Part shown: positions 18,801-27,509 of the stretch, one piece after another | How the letters are laid out: each line of letters starts with the position of its first letter | Position numbering within the stretch: the stretch's first letter is position 1 | From: an uncultured Clostridia bacterium | GTDB lineage: Bacteria > Bacillota > Clostridia > TANB77 > CAG-508 | Assembly: GCA_947627265.1 (NCBI GenBank) | Contig: CANQVM010000003.1 | Coordinates: forward strand, 1 to 59,222 | DNA length: 59,222 nucleotides | Direction: 5' to 3' | Notes under the pieces: generated by a model | Databases searched by the model: none | What the model saw: only the letters and a program-made list of their open reading frames with translations | Told to the model about the DNA's origin: nothing | Program-made: the position numbers and the translations under genes

Positions 18801-19218
18801 AGAAATAGAAGAATTAATTCGAAAAAATTTTAAAATGAAAGGATTAATTATTGCAGATGTTAAAATTATAAAAATGAATGATAATACTTTAAAATCAGGA
18901 AGTTCAAAATTAATACCAGCAGCATTAACTACATCTGGAACTATAAATGAAAAGTGGACGAATGGTGTAAAATCAGATGAATTTAAAATCTTGCAAGATT
19001 ATATTTATAAAACAATTAAAGATATTTCTAAAGAAATATTAAGTGGTAAAATAGATTTAAAGCCATATTATAAAAAAGGGAAAACTCCTTGCCAATATTG
19101 CGAATATAAATCAATATGTGGTTTTAATTCTAGGCAAAAAAATAATAACTATTATTATATTGGTCAAAAATCAAAAGATGAAATTATATTAAAAATGAAA
19201 CAAGAAACACGAAAATAG
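15865..19218 (+). CDS. addB: ATP-dependent helicase/nuclease subunit B
   Basis: The 1117-residue protein is the AddB subunit of the AddAB helicase-nuclease, which processes double-strand breaks for recombination. It has an N-terminal Walker A, GKPGSGKST (8-16), and typical motifs such as ITPEQFSFTAEKKL and IYIDEFSGFTYQE. The C-terminal RecB-type nuclease domain shows IIDYKSS near 930. An iron-sulphur cluster is indicated by one cysteine in YRSCPFSYYLQ (about 760) and three in CQYCEYKSIC near residue 1080. The RBS GGAGG is well placed. addA is not in the window; the next gene encodes an MFS transporter, so addA must lie elsewhere. Confidence 0.96.
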   Translation: MGLRIIYGKPGSGKSTYCFKEISNLIDKEKKIFIITPEQFSFTAEKKLMDAVNQKATINAEVITLSRMAYRVLGETIGNHTNNLSKCGKAMLIYSILTNNKSELKFLGKSDENIYLSVSTITEFKKHGITIERLKQEIEKTRDKYLKTKLLDMTLIYEKFEEAIKNKYIEENDLLTILANNLDNTQLLKDSIIYIDEFSGFTYQEYQVIKELVKQAKQVNITMCLDNTDIAINPDIDIYYSNKVTLSKILNLAKDNNFKLEKPVFLDKQYRFKNEELKHLSDNIYNIKSTKYEKNVENIKLFLAKNQYSEVEEVAKKISLLVRDKKLRYRDISIITKNIENYSSLVRAIFNKYQIPVFIDERRDLDQNIIVQYILSILEILNKNFSNDAIFAYIKLGFLSIDQDDIFKLENYCIKWGINKNKWKKDFIYELEEDKKKIENLNELRKKIINPLIMFQEKINKNKTAKNISKSIYQFMQEQNIEKIICNKIQDLENKKLLDLSKEYKTSYQTILNILDEIITIFKEERMTIDQYRKILKIGLKNSGLGKIPGTQDQVILGDVDRSRSHKVHTVFIIGLNDGSFTSINKDEGFFNDLDREKLEEDGIELAKGTIDKLYEDNFNIYKAFTTAENQIYLSYASSDNEGKSLRPSTLIGKIKKNYPKLQEESDVISKKYEIVNQAITYEELIENIAKLKNKEEIEEIWYEIYQYYKTQNEWNKRLQEDLKGLEYTNLPQNIKKENIEKLYGNTLNTSISRLEKYRSCPFSYYLQYGLKLQEKEQLKVQSFNTGSFMHETIDEFFEFVKQENLDLAQLDEEQILKIVSDIIEEDLNLKKNYLFTATAKYKVLVKRLKKIVSKALKYIIETIIYSDFNIEGTEIGFGKGEEYEPILLELGSGKKVEIKGKIDRIDTAKAEEGKYLRIIDYKSSAKNIDLNEVYAGIQIQLLTYTDAICKQEDIMPAGIFYFSLLEQMINADKKITEEEIEELIRKNFKMKGLIIADVKIIKMNDNTLKSGSSKLIPAALTTSGTINEKWTNGVKSDEFKILQDYIYKTIKDISKEILSGKIDLKPYYKKGKTPCQYCEYKSICGFNSRQKNNNYYYIGQKSKDEIILKMKQETRK

Positions 19219-19228
19219 GGAGAGATAA

Positions 19229-20500
19229 ATGGAACAAGTAGATAAAACACAAATGAGAAAAAGAAATATGAAATTATTTCCTAGCTACAAGAAATTTTCA
19301 TGGGATTACATATTTTTTTATACTATAAACTTTTTATTTTTAACACAAATAAAAGGAATTAATCCTGCAGATATTGTATTGATAGATTCTTTTTATTATT
19401 TGTTTTCTACAATAGCACAAATACCAGCAACAATAATAATAGAATTTCTAGGAAGAAAAAACAGCTTGATTTTTGCCAATATACTAAATTGTTTATATAT
19501 GATAGTAATTATATTCAGCGAGAATTTATTTAACTTAATTTTCGCTGAGTGCTTAAGTTCTTTAGCATTTGCTATTAAAGGTAGTGCAGAACCAAGTTTG
19601 TTAAATGAATCAATTCCTCCAACCAAAAAGAAGAGTGAAATATTTGCAAAAATAAATGAAAAAGGGATGTCAAGCTATTACTTAATAAATGGAGTAGCCA
19701 CTGTCCTTGCAGGATTTTTATATGAAATAAATCCCTATATTCCAATTATATTATCCTTAATAACGGTAATAATGGTAACAATACTTGCAACTTTATTTAT
19801 AGAACCAATCCCAAAAAGTAAAAATTCAAAGATAAATATAAATCAAATAAAAGAGATAAAAGACTCTTTTAAATTTATACTAAAGTCAGAAAGAATAAAA
19901 AGTTTAATATTATTTTCTGTATTAATGACAGGAATACTAGGAGTATTGTCAAATTATGAAATTAGCTTACTAGAAGATTTAGATGTTTCAGCATCAATTT
20001 TAGGAATTTTGTTTGCAGTTTTAGAAGTTATAGCAAGCTTAGGAACAAAGAAACAAGATAAATTTCATAATAAATATACAAATAAATCTTTAACTGTAAT
20101 AGGTATTGCAATTACAGGTAGCTGTATTGTTTCAGGATTTGCAGGAATATTATCAAAAGAATATAAAATCGGAATTATTCTTATTATAGCAGCATATTTA
20201 ATCAAATATATATGTGGAGGAATTTACTATGCTTTAATTGAAAAATATTTAAGTAATTTTACTAATAAGGATATTGACACAAAAATATATACAGCTAATA
20301 ATTGTATTAGGAGTATATCAGGTGCAGGAATTGGAATTATGGCATCATTTTTATTAGATAGAATGGAAACAGCTTATTGTATGATAATTATAGGCGGTAT
20401 TTTTGCAATTCTAATTGTATTAGTAAGTAAATATATGAAAAAAAGAGTTGGTTTAAGACCTGAAGAGTATTCAAAAGAAGAGGTCAAATATGATAAGTAA
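19229..20500 (+). CDS. MFS transporter, paralogue 1
   Basis: A 423-residue protein with about twelve membrane helices. Features shared with the two paralogues downstream are FPSYKKFSWDYIFFYTINFLF, the EFLGRKNSLI loop in place of the usual MFS motif A, AEPSLLNESIPP, and the C-terminal KKRVGLRPEEYSKEE tail. It begins 11 bases after addB, with its GGGAGAG site overlapping the addB stop. The substrate is unknown; the family includes drug exporters. It is the most divergent of the three copies. Confidence 0.85.
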   Translation: MEQVDKTQMRKRNMKLFPSYKKFSWDYIFFYTINFLFLTQIKGINPADIVLIDSFYYLFSTIAQIPATIIIEFLGRKNSLIFANILNCLYMIVIIFSENLFNLIFAECLSSLAFAIKGSAEPSLLNESIPPTKKKSEIFAKINEKGMSSYYLINGVATVLAGFLYEINPYIPIILSLITVIMVTILATLFIEPIPKSKNSKININQIKEIKDSFKFILKSERIKSLILFSVLMTGILGVLSNYEISLLEDLDVSASILGILFAVLEVIASLGTKKQDKFHNKYTNKSLTVIGIAITGSCIVSGFAGILSKEYKIGIILIIAAYLIKYICGGIYYALIEKYLSNFTNKDIDTKIYTANNCIRSISGAGIGIMASFLLDRMETAYCMIIIGGIFAILIVLVSKYMKKRVGLRPEEYSKEEVKYDK

Positions 20501-20530
20501 AAAAAGTGGGTTAAAACAAGGAGTATAAAT

Positions 20531-21370
20531 ATGAATTTATCAAATGAAAATGTGTTACATGTAAAAAAGGGTGACATAGAATTTTTACAATTTAGAAAAT
20601 TGCTAGACTATAAAGATATATTGACACATGCCTATTCTCTCGGAATAAATTTAAACTTTAGAACATCAACAGTAAACAAACAAAAATTACCTGAAGCAGA
20701 ATATAAAAAAGCAATAGAAAGTTATAAATTACTGTGTAATTCTATCGATATTAATTATATTAATTTAGTAAAAACTAACCAGGAACATACAAACTGTGTT
20801 AAAATAGTATATGATAAGATAAATAAAGATAAACCAGATTTTAATCAAAAAAAATATTATAATACAGATGGTTTAATTACTAATCAAAAGAATTTAATAC
20901 TTTCAACAACAAATGCCGATTGTATATTATTACTTTTTTTTGATCCAATAAAGAAAGTAATAGCAAATACTCACTCAGGCTGGAAAGGAACGCTACAGAG
21001 AATAGCAATAAAAACAGTAGAAAAAATGAAGGAAGAATTTGGATGTAACTTACAAGATATTATCTGTTGTATATGCCCAAGTATACGAAAATGTCATTTT
21101 GAAGTAGAAAAAGAAGTAAAAAACATGTTCGAACATGAATTTAAGGATTTAGAAGAATTAGACAAAATAATAGAAGAAAAAGTACCAAATAAAAAATGGA
21201 ATATTGATACAATTTTAATAAATAAAAAAATATTAGAACAACAAGGGTTAAAAAAAGAAAATATTATTGACAGTGGTGTATGCAGTGTTTGTAATTCAAA
21301 TTTAATACACTCTTACCGAGTAGAAAAACAAGGATATGGACTAAACACAGCACTAATAGAGTTAAAATAA
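20531..21370 (+). CDS. YfiH/YlmD family protein (purine nucleoside phosphorylase-like, DUF152)
   Basis: The 279-residue protein carries the family core TTNADCILLLFFDPIKK followed by ANTHSGWKGTLQRI, whose cysteine and histidine are two of the three metal ligands; the third histidine is expected in the N-terminal half. CPSIRKCHFEVE is also conserved. Members were called laccase-like; later work on the family describes purine nucleoside phosphorylase and adenosine deaminase activity. It lies between the first and second MFS gene. A short decayed copy of its 5' end is found after the second MFS gene. Confidence 0.9.
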   Translation: MNLSNENVLHVKKGDIEFLQFRKLLDYKDILTHAYSLGINLNFRTSTVNKQKLPEAEYKKAIESYKLLCNSIDINYINLVKTNQEHTNCVKIVYDKINKDKPDFNQKKYYNTDGLITNQKNLILSTTNADCILLLFFDPIKKVIANTHSGWKGTLQRIAIKTVEKMKEEFGCNLQDIICCICPSIRKCHFEVEKEVKNMFEHEFKDLEELDKIIEEKVPNKKWNIDTILINKKILEQQGLKKENIIDSGVCSVCNSNLIHSYRVEKQGYGLNTALIELK

Positions 21371-21460
21371 CGCATAGATTTATTGCATAAATAAAAAATA
21401 TTAAATAAAGTAATTTACAGATGTTAAATAAAGTTGTTCATAAAGGGGAAAAAAGAAGAT

Positions 21461-22759
21461 ATGAATAATAAACAAGAAATACAAAAGATGAGAAAAGTAA
21501 ATATGAAAATATTTCCTACATACAAGAAATTAGCATGGGATTATCTATTTTTTTATACAATTGATTTCTTATTTTTAACGCAGATAAAAGGAATAAGTGC
21601 ATCAGATGTTGTACTAAAAAGTACATTTTATGCTCTTTTTAGTAGCATTATGCAAATACCAGCTAACATTATTGTAGAGTTTTTAGGAAGAAAAAACAGC
21701 TTAATTTTAGGAAATATTTTTAATTGTTTTTATATGGTAATTATAATGATTAGTAGAAATTTGGGAGATTTAATATTGGCAGAATTTGTGAGTGCAGTAG
21801 CATCTTCCATAAAGAATATTGCAGAACCAAGTTTACTAAATGAATCAATACCACCATCAAAATATAAAAGTCAAATATTTTCTAAAATAAATGCAAAAGG
21901 AATATCAGGTTTTTATTTATTTAATGCTATTTCAAAAATAATATCAGGAATTTTATTTACAATCAATGGATATCTACCAATTATATGTTCTTTAGTCGTA
22001 TTAATTTTAGTGTCTGTATTATCGATAGGATTTATTGAGCCACTAAAAAGAAAAAATAAAAGTATCAATGAACTATTAAACAAAAAACAAATAAAAAATA
22101 TCAAAGATGGATTTTCTTATATACTAAAATCAGAAAGATTAAAAGCACTAATATTATGTTCTTCGTTAATTGTAACATTAATAGTAATACTTAGTAGTTA
22201 TATGGTAAGCTTATTAAAAGATTTAAGATTGTCATCTATAATAATAGGATTTATAGGAGCAATAGGAAGTTATTCTAGCTTTTATGCTTCAAAAAAACAA
22301 GAAAAATTTCATAATAAATTTAGAAACAAGTCTTTAATGATAAGTGCTATATTAATTTCAGCAAGTTCATTAATAGCTGGAATATGTGGATTAAAAGCTG
22401 AAAATAATACCATATTGATAGCTATTGTAATTCTAATGGATTTGATTTATTATTTTGGACAAGGAATATATCATACACTGATTGATAAATACTTAAGAAA
22501 TTTTTCAAATGAAGAAATTGATACAAAAATATTTGCAGCTAAGAATCTGTTTTCAAATATAGTTAAAGCAATAGGTGGAGTTGTTGCATCTTTCTTATTA
22601 AGTAAAACGACAACTGCATATTGTATGATAATAATAGGAATAATTTTTACAATAATATACATATTATTAGCTAAATATATGAAAAAAAGAGTTGGATTAA
22701 AGCCAGAAGAATATTCAGAAGAAGAAAGAAAATACGATGAATTAAAAGAATTAGATTAG
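21461..22759 (+). CDS. MFS transporter, paralogue 2
   Basis: About 432 residues with twelve membrane helices, very similar to paralogue 3 and clearly related to paralogue 1. Examples are KIFPTYKKLAWDYLFFYTID and AEPSLLNESIPPSKYKS. The ATG at 21461 is chosen since GGGG lies about twelve bases upstream; an earlier TTG in frame has none. The tail KKRVGLKPEEYSEEE is shared. The tandem arrangement shows that the family expanded locally. Confidence 0.85.
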   Translation: MNNKQEIQKMRKVNMKIFPTYKKLAWDYLFFYTIDFLFLTQIKGISASDVVLKSTFYALFSSIMQIPANIIVEFLGRKNSLILGNIFNCFYMVIIMISRNLGDLILAEFVSAVASSIKNIAEPSLLNESIPPSKYKSQIFSKINAKGISGFYLFNAISKIISGILFTINGYLPIICSLVVLILVSVLSIGFIEPLKRKNKSINELLNKKQIKNIKDGFSYILKSERLKALILCSSLIVTLIVILSSYMVSLLKDLRLSSIIIGFIGAIGSYSSFYASKKQEKFHNKFRNKSLMISAILISASSLIAGICGLKAENNTILIAIVILMDLIYYFGQGIYHTLIDKYLRNFSNEEIDTKIFAAKNLFSNIVKAIGGVVASFLLSKTTTAYCMIIIGIIFTIIYILLAKYMKKRVGLKPEEYSEEERKYDELKELD

Positions 22760-22779
22760 TCCTAGAAGCGTATAATATT

Positions 22780-22845
22780 AATTTATTAAATAAAAATATG
22801 TTACTTATAAAAAAGGGAAATACGCCGAATTTTTACAATTAAAAT
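22780..22845 (+). pseudogene. decayed 5' fragment of a duplicated YfiH-type gene
   Basis: The stretch AATTTATTAAATAAAAAT, ATGTTACTTATAAAAAAGGG and GAATTTTTACAATT matches the first 60 or so bases of the YfiH-type gene at 20531 almost base for base, with one small indel. It sits in the equivalent place, after the second MFS gene. This shows that the duplicated unit was MFS plus YfiH, and that the second YfiH copy was later deleted to a scar. Confidence 0.75.
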
Positions 22846-22926
22846 GAACCACCAGAAACAGAGGTTTTATGTAATAAATTAAGTAAAAATGTTGGATAAA
22901 GTTATTTACAAAGGAGGAAGATCAAT

Positions 22927-24234
22927 TTGAGTAACAAAGAAGAAATACAAAAGATGAGAAAAGTAAATATGAAAATATTTCCTACATACAAAAAATTAGC
23001 ATGGGATTATCTGTTCTTCTATACAATTGATTTCTTATTTTTAACGCAGATAAAAGGAATAAGTGCTGCAGATGTAGTTTTGAAGAGTACATTTTATTCT
23101 TTTTTCATTATATTACTACAAATTCCAGCTAATATTATTGTAGAATTTTTAGGAAGAAAAAATAGTGTAATTTTAGGAAATATATTAAATTGCTTTTATA
23201 TGGTAGTTATAATGCTTAGTAGAAATCTAGGAGACTTAATATTTGCAGAGTTTATTTGTGCTATAGCATTTTCTATTAAAGATATTGCAGAACCAAGTTT
23301 ATTAAATGAGTCAATACCACCATCAAAATATAAAGGCAAAATTTATTCCAAAATAAATTCAAAAGGAGCATCAGGATATTATCTATTTAATGCTATTTCT
23401 AAAATTGTAGCAGGATTTTTATTTACAATAAATGGATATTTACCAATTGTATGTTCACTTGTTGTCCTAGTTATGGTTTCAATTATATCAATAGGATTTA
23501 TAGAACCACTAAAAAGAAGTAAAAGGAATATAAACGATTTACTGGGCAAAAAACAATTAAAAGATATGAAAGAAGGATTTGCTTATATCTTAAAATCTAA
23601 TAGACTAAAAGCTCTTTTGTTATGTGTATCTTTAATTTCACCATTATTAGCAATTCTAAGTAATTATCATGTTAGCTTACTAGAAGATTTAAAACTATCT
23701 GCTAATGTAATTGGGATTATAGCAGCAATAGGAAGTTTTATAAGCTCGTATGCATCAAAAAAGCAGGAAAAATACCATAATAAACTTAAAAACCGATCTA
23801 TGATAACTCTTGCAATTATTCTTTCAATTAGTACTTTAATTGGAGGAATTTGTGGACTAAAGGCAGAAGATTATGTAGTATTATTAATTATTGTAATTAT
23901 TACTAATATTATTTATAATTTTTGCCAAGGGATGTATTTCACCATCATAGATAAATATTTAAGAAATTTTTCAAATAAAGAAATAGATACAAAAATATTT
24001 TCTGCTAAGAATTTATTTTCAAATATTGGTAGAATGATAGGAGGACTTTTTGCATCATTTTTACTTGATAAAATGAAAACAGCTTATTGTATGATTATTC
24101 TTGGAATTATTTTTACAATATTATACATACTAATGGAAAAATATATGAAATCTAGAATTGGATTAAAGCCTGAAGAATATTCAAAAGAAGAAACAAAATA
24201 TGATGAACAAAAACAGATAAAACAAGAATTTTAA
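22927..24234 (+). CDS. MFS transporter, paralogue 3
   Basis: A 435-residue protein, closest to paralogue 2: both start with the string EEIQKMRKVNMKIFPTYKK or a close variant. It has about twelve membrane helices and the same ESIPPSKYK loop and C-terminal RIGLKPEEYSKEE tail. It starts at TTG with a perfect AGGAGG eleven bases upstream. The uracil-DNA glycosylase follows 33 bases later. Confidence 0.85.
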   Translation: MSNKEEIQKMRKVNMKIFPTYKKLAWDYLFFYTIDFLFLTQIKGISAADVVLKSTFYSFFIILLQIPANIIVEFLGRKNSVILGNILNCFYMVVIMLSRNLGDLIFAEFICAIAFSIKDIAEPSLLNESIPPSKYKGKIYSKINSKGASGYYLFNAISKIVAGFLFTINGYLPIVCSLVVLVMVSIISIGFIEPLKRSKRNINDLLGKKQLKDMKEGFAYILKSNRLKALLLCVSLISPLLAILSNYHVSLLEDLKLSANVIGIIAAIGSFISSYASKKQEKYHNKLKNRSMITLAIILSISTLIGGICGLKAEDYVVLLIIVIITNIIYNFCQGMYFTIIDKYLRNFSNKEIDTKIFSAKNLFSNIGRMIGGLFASFLLDKMKTAYCMIILGIIFTILYILMEKYMKSRIGLKPEEYSKEETKYDEQKQIKQEF

Positions 24235-24267
24235 TTTGTATAAAATAAGATGTAAGAGGGAGTAAGA

Positions 24268-24821
24268 ATGTTTGAAACATGGGAAGAATTAGAAGAAAAA
24301 ATAAAAGGATGTCGACAATGTAAATTATATAAAACAAGACAAAATATAGTATTTGGAGTAGGAAATAAAAATGCAAAAGTAATGTTGATTGGAGAGGGAC
24401 CAGGAGCAGATGAAGATAGGATACGGAGAGCCATTTGTTGGAAGAGCAGGTAAATTAATGAATATGGCATTCCAAATGCTTGGAATTAAGCGAGAACAAG
24501 TATATATAGCAAATATCGTGAAATGTAGACCACCAATGAATAGAAATCCAGAAGAAGATGAATGTGTAGCTTGTATAAATTATTTAAGAAATCAGGTAAT
24601 GTTAGTGAGACCAAAAATTATTGTACTTTTGCGGAAGTGTAGCATTAACAAATATTTTAGGAAAAGAATATAAAATAACATCAGCTAGGGGGAAATGGGT
24701 AGAAAAAAATAAAATTAATTATATGCCAACTTGGCATCCAGCAGCACTACTAAGAGATGAAACAAAGAAATTAGACTTTATTGAGGATTTAAAATTAGTA
24801 TTAGATAAGTTAAATAACTAG
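24268..24821 (+). CDS. family 4 uracil-DNA glycosylase, read through two CGGA sites
   Basis: Skipping the C at 24424 and at 24632 gives a complete 183-residue enzyme. The N-terminal CRQCKL and the later CRPPMNRNPEEDEC supply the four cysteines of the 4Fe-4S cluster. GEGPGADEDRIGEPFVGRAG is the uracil-binding motif, and its GEPF glycine is encoded at the first CGGA site. IIVLLGSVALTNILG contains the second recovered glycine, and WHPAALLR is the C-terminal motif. Without the skips there are three meaningless fragments. Family 4 enzymes excise uracil from DNA. Length and motif order are those of the family, and no other defect is visible. The start is an ATG after GAGGGAG. Confidence 0.92.
24424..24427 (+). 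other. CGGA +1 site 2 (uracil-DNA glycosylase, codon 53)
   Basis: ATA-CGGA-GAG. Skipping C restores the active-site sequence RIGEPFVGRAG. The zero frame reaches a stop nine codons later. Confidence 0.95.
24632..24635 (+). other. CGGA +1 site 3 (uracil-DNA glycosylase, codon 122)
   Basis: TTG-CGGA-AGT. Skipping C restores LLGSVALTNILG, where the glycine is conserved in the family. Confidence 0.95.
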
Positions 24822-24923
24822 TCAGTTATATTGAATATGTTAATGTAATATTGTAAAATGATAAAGTAATTATAATAAAATTTTTAAAATAAATTTTATT
24901 AAGTTATACAAGGAGAAATAAAT

Positions 24924-26198
24924 ATGCAAGAAATAGAGAAAATAATTGAAAAAGCTAATTATTGTTTAAATTGTAAATTAAAACCTTGTTCAGAAAAGGG
25001 ATGTCCCTTAAATAATAACATACCAGAATTTATAAAATACATAAAAGAAGAAAATTATATTGAAGCATACAAGGTTCTTAGCAAAACAACTGTATTACCA
25101 GGAATTTGTGGAAGAATTTGTCCACATCAAAAACAATGTCAAGGTTCTTGTGTAAGAGGAATTAAAAATAATCCAGTATCTATTGGAGAATTAGAAGCTT
25201 TTGTATATGATAAAGTAAAAGAAAAAGGATATCATTTAATAGATTGTGTAGATCATATAAATAAAAGCAAAATCAAAAATAAAAAAGTTGCAGTTATTGG
25301 AGGAGGACCTTGTGGATTAACAGCAGCGGCATTTTTAGCTAAAAATGGTATAAAAGTTACAATTTACGAAAGATATGCTTATTTAGGTGGGCTTTTAATG
25401 TATGGAATTCCAGAGTTTCGTTTATCAAAACAGATAATAAAAACAACTATTAATGATATTTTAAATTTAGGAATAGAAGTTAAATATAATAAAGAATTAG
25501 GAAATAATTTAAGTTTACAACAATTACAAGATGAATATGATGCAATATTTTTAGCTTTTGGATCTAATGTTTCAATCAAAATGGGAGTAGAGGGAGAAAA
25601 TTTAAATGGAGTCTATGGCGGAAACGAATTATTAGAATATAATATGCATCCAAATTATAATGGAAAAATAGTAGCAGTTATAGGTGGCGGAAATGTAGCA
25701 ATGGACTGTGCTAGAACGATAAAAAGATTAGGTGCAAAAGAAGTAATAATAATTTATAGAAGAGCAAGAGAACAAATGCCTGCAGAGGATAAAGAAATAG
25801 AAGATGCGATAAAAGAAGGGGTAACATTTTTATATCAAAATAATATTGTAAAAATACTAGGAAAAAAAAGGGTTGAACAATTAGAATTAATAAAAACTAA
25901 ATTGATAAAAAAAGAAGGAGAAACAAGACTTATACCTATTAATATTGAAAATAGCAATTATAAAATAAATATGGATTATGTGGTAATGGCATTAGGCTCA
26001 AAGCCACAAGATTTTATAAAAACATTAGGACTAAATTTAAATAAATGGGGAAATATTGAGATAAATGAAGATTACCAGACATCAAAAAAAAATATATATG
26101 CAGGAGGGGATTTAGCAGGAATAAAAGGAACTGTAGCATGGGCATCATATTCAGGAAGAGAAGCAGCAAAAAAAATAGTAGAAAAAATAAAAGAGTGA
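24924..26198 (+). CDS. NADPH-dependent glutamate synthase small-subunit-like oxidoreductase
   Basis: The 424-residue protein has an N-terminal iron-sulphur domain with cysteines in CLNCKLKPC, KGCP and CGRICPHQKQCQGSC. It then has an FAD-binding GGGPCGLTAA (about 130-139), an NAD(P)H-binding GGGNVAMDCART (about 254-265) and the C-terminal IYAGGDLAGIKGTVAWA. This is the GltD/NfnB-like family that transfers electrons from NAD(P)H through FAD to iron-sulphur centres. No gltA or nfnA is adjacent, so it may be a stand-alone homologue. The RBS is AAGGAG. Confidence 0.9.
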   Translation: MQEIEKIIEKANYCLNCKLKPCSEKGCPLNNNIPEFIKYIKEENYIEAYKVLSKTTVLPGICGRICPHQKQCQGSCVRGIKNNPVSIGELEAFVYDKVKEKGYHLIDCVDHINKSKIKNKKVAVIGGGPCGLTAAAFLAKNGIKVTIYERYAYLGGLLMYGIPEFRLSKQIIKTTINDILNLGIEVKYNKELGNNLSLQQLQDEYDAIFLAFGSNVSIKMGVEGENLNGVYGGNELLEYNMHPNYNGKIVAVIGGGNVAMDCARTIKRLGAKEVIIIYRRAREQMPAEDKEIEDAIKEGVTFLYQNNIVKILGKKRVEQLELIKTKLIKKEGETRLIPINIENSNYKINMDYVVMALGSKPQDFIKTLGLNLNKWGNIEINEDYQTSKKNIYAGGDLAGIKGTVAWASYSGREAAKKIVEKIKE

Positions 26199-27303
26199 TT
26201 ACTCTTTTATTTTTTCATCTTTATTATTATTTGCAAATATTAATTTTTTAATAGCCTTGAATATAGCGAAAAACATATTTTCTTTTTGTGTAATTACTTT
26301 TAAAGCTGTTACAACTTCGCCATTTTCTAAAGCTATATATTTTTGTTCTAACTTTTCCATTTGATGTACATAATAGTCATTAAAGAATGTATATCCTTCA
26401 GTACAACCTAAGTAATCTTTAAAAGAATACAATTTTCTCCTATATAATTCAACTTGTTCTAAGCTAGTAATATTTTCAAAAGCTTTATCAAAGTAACTAG
26501 ATATAATCAAATTTTGGGTTCTCATAAAAGTTAAGGTAATTTCATTTTTTAATTCATCTATCCTTGCAACCATACCATCAATTTTTTTCTTTTTATTATC
26601 TATACCGGACAATTTTATTATTCAATTTAATAATTTCTTCTTCTGTATTTAAAAGAAAATCAATTGCATTTTGAATTGCAATAAAGACCTTCTTAGAAGT
26701 TAATTCTGCAAATTTCAATTTAAAATTATCAGAACTATTTAATGTACTTTCAAATAAGAGATCTTCTCCAACAACATAAGACATTTGGTTAACCAAGCAA
26801 CATTCTAAAGGATAGTAAGAAGGACTATTTGTTTCAAAGCTAATACCAAAATATTTTACATATTCTTTTGGAATACCATTTATTTTAGAAGCAATTAATT
26901 GAACTGCTGCTTCATTTAAACCAAGTCCATATATTTTAAATTCTGTATAATAACAAAGCCCCATTCTTAGTAAATAATTTTTTTTATCTTTAATTTCTTG
27001 TAGATAATGTATACATTCGTGAACTGCAAATTCTTCTAAATCCTCATCTTGAATATGTTCATTAAAGTAAATAGAAGTATTTTTATAAAAATACTTTGCT
27101 TCTGCCATTCCATCTGGCATTTTTGCTTTATACATATTTAATCTGGATAATTTAATAAAGAGTTCATTTTCATTAAAACCATATTGAGGAAAAACTGAAC
27201 AAATTTTTAGAGCAATATTTCTTGCAATAGAATTAACTTTTAAAGTATCGACTTTTTTAGTAACTTCAATTCCTTCTTTTTTTAAATCTGATTTTAAACT
27301 CAT
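26199..27303 (-). CDS. zincin-like protein with HExxH motif, read through a CGGT site
   Basis: Skipping the C at 26607 joins two reading frames into one protein of 367 residues. The N-terminal part has a zinc-protease-like site: EFAVHECIHYLQE (HExxH), followed some 35 residues later by GLNEAAVQLIA, whose Glu could be the third ligand. After the join KIVGIDNKKKK the protein continues as a long helical domain (ARIDELKNEITLTF and on). In the zero frame the first part ends three codons after CGG with VRYR. The second part would otherwise need a TTG start with no RBS, inside the first gene. No named family is recognised and no signal peptide is seen, so it is probably cytoplasmic. Two overlapping genes remain possible. 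Confidence 0.65.
26604..26607 (-). other. CGGT +1 site 4 (zincin-like protein, codon 233)
   Basis: Read on the minus strand: GTC-CGGT-ATA. The zero frame ends two codons after CGG; skipping C opens 135 more codons. Confidence 0.65.
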
Positions 27304-27425
27304 TTTAATTCTCCTTAGTTCAATCTATTAATATTATACTACAAAAGAAATGTTAATATATTTCAAAAATATTAAATATTAGTTACAGTTTAGTTACAAT
27401 GTCGAATTTTGTCAATAAAATTATA

Positions 27426-27454
27426 TTGACATTTTATTTAGTGCAAGTTATAAT
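27426..27454 (+). promoter_or_regulatory. consensus sigma-A promoter
   Basis: TTGACA (27426-27431), 17 bases, TATAAT (27449-27454). It drives the decapeptide-repeat protein. Confidence 0.85.
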
Positions 27455-27509
27455 AATCCTATAATTAATATTATAATATTAAAAATTTTTGACAAGGAGG
27501 GAGAAAATT

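Noticed and set aside
24424..24635. Reading the interrupted genes as ordinary pseudogenes
   Set aside because: Each gene has only the C before GGA/GGT as defect, all motifs are otherwise intact, and expected essential genes are among them.
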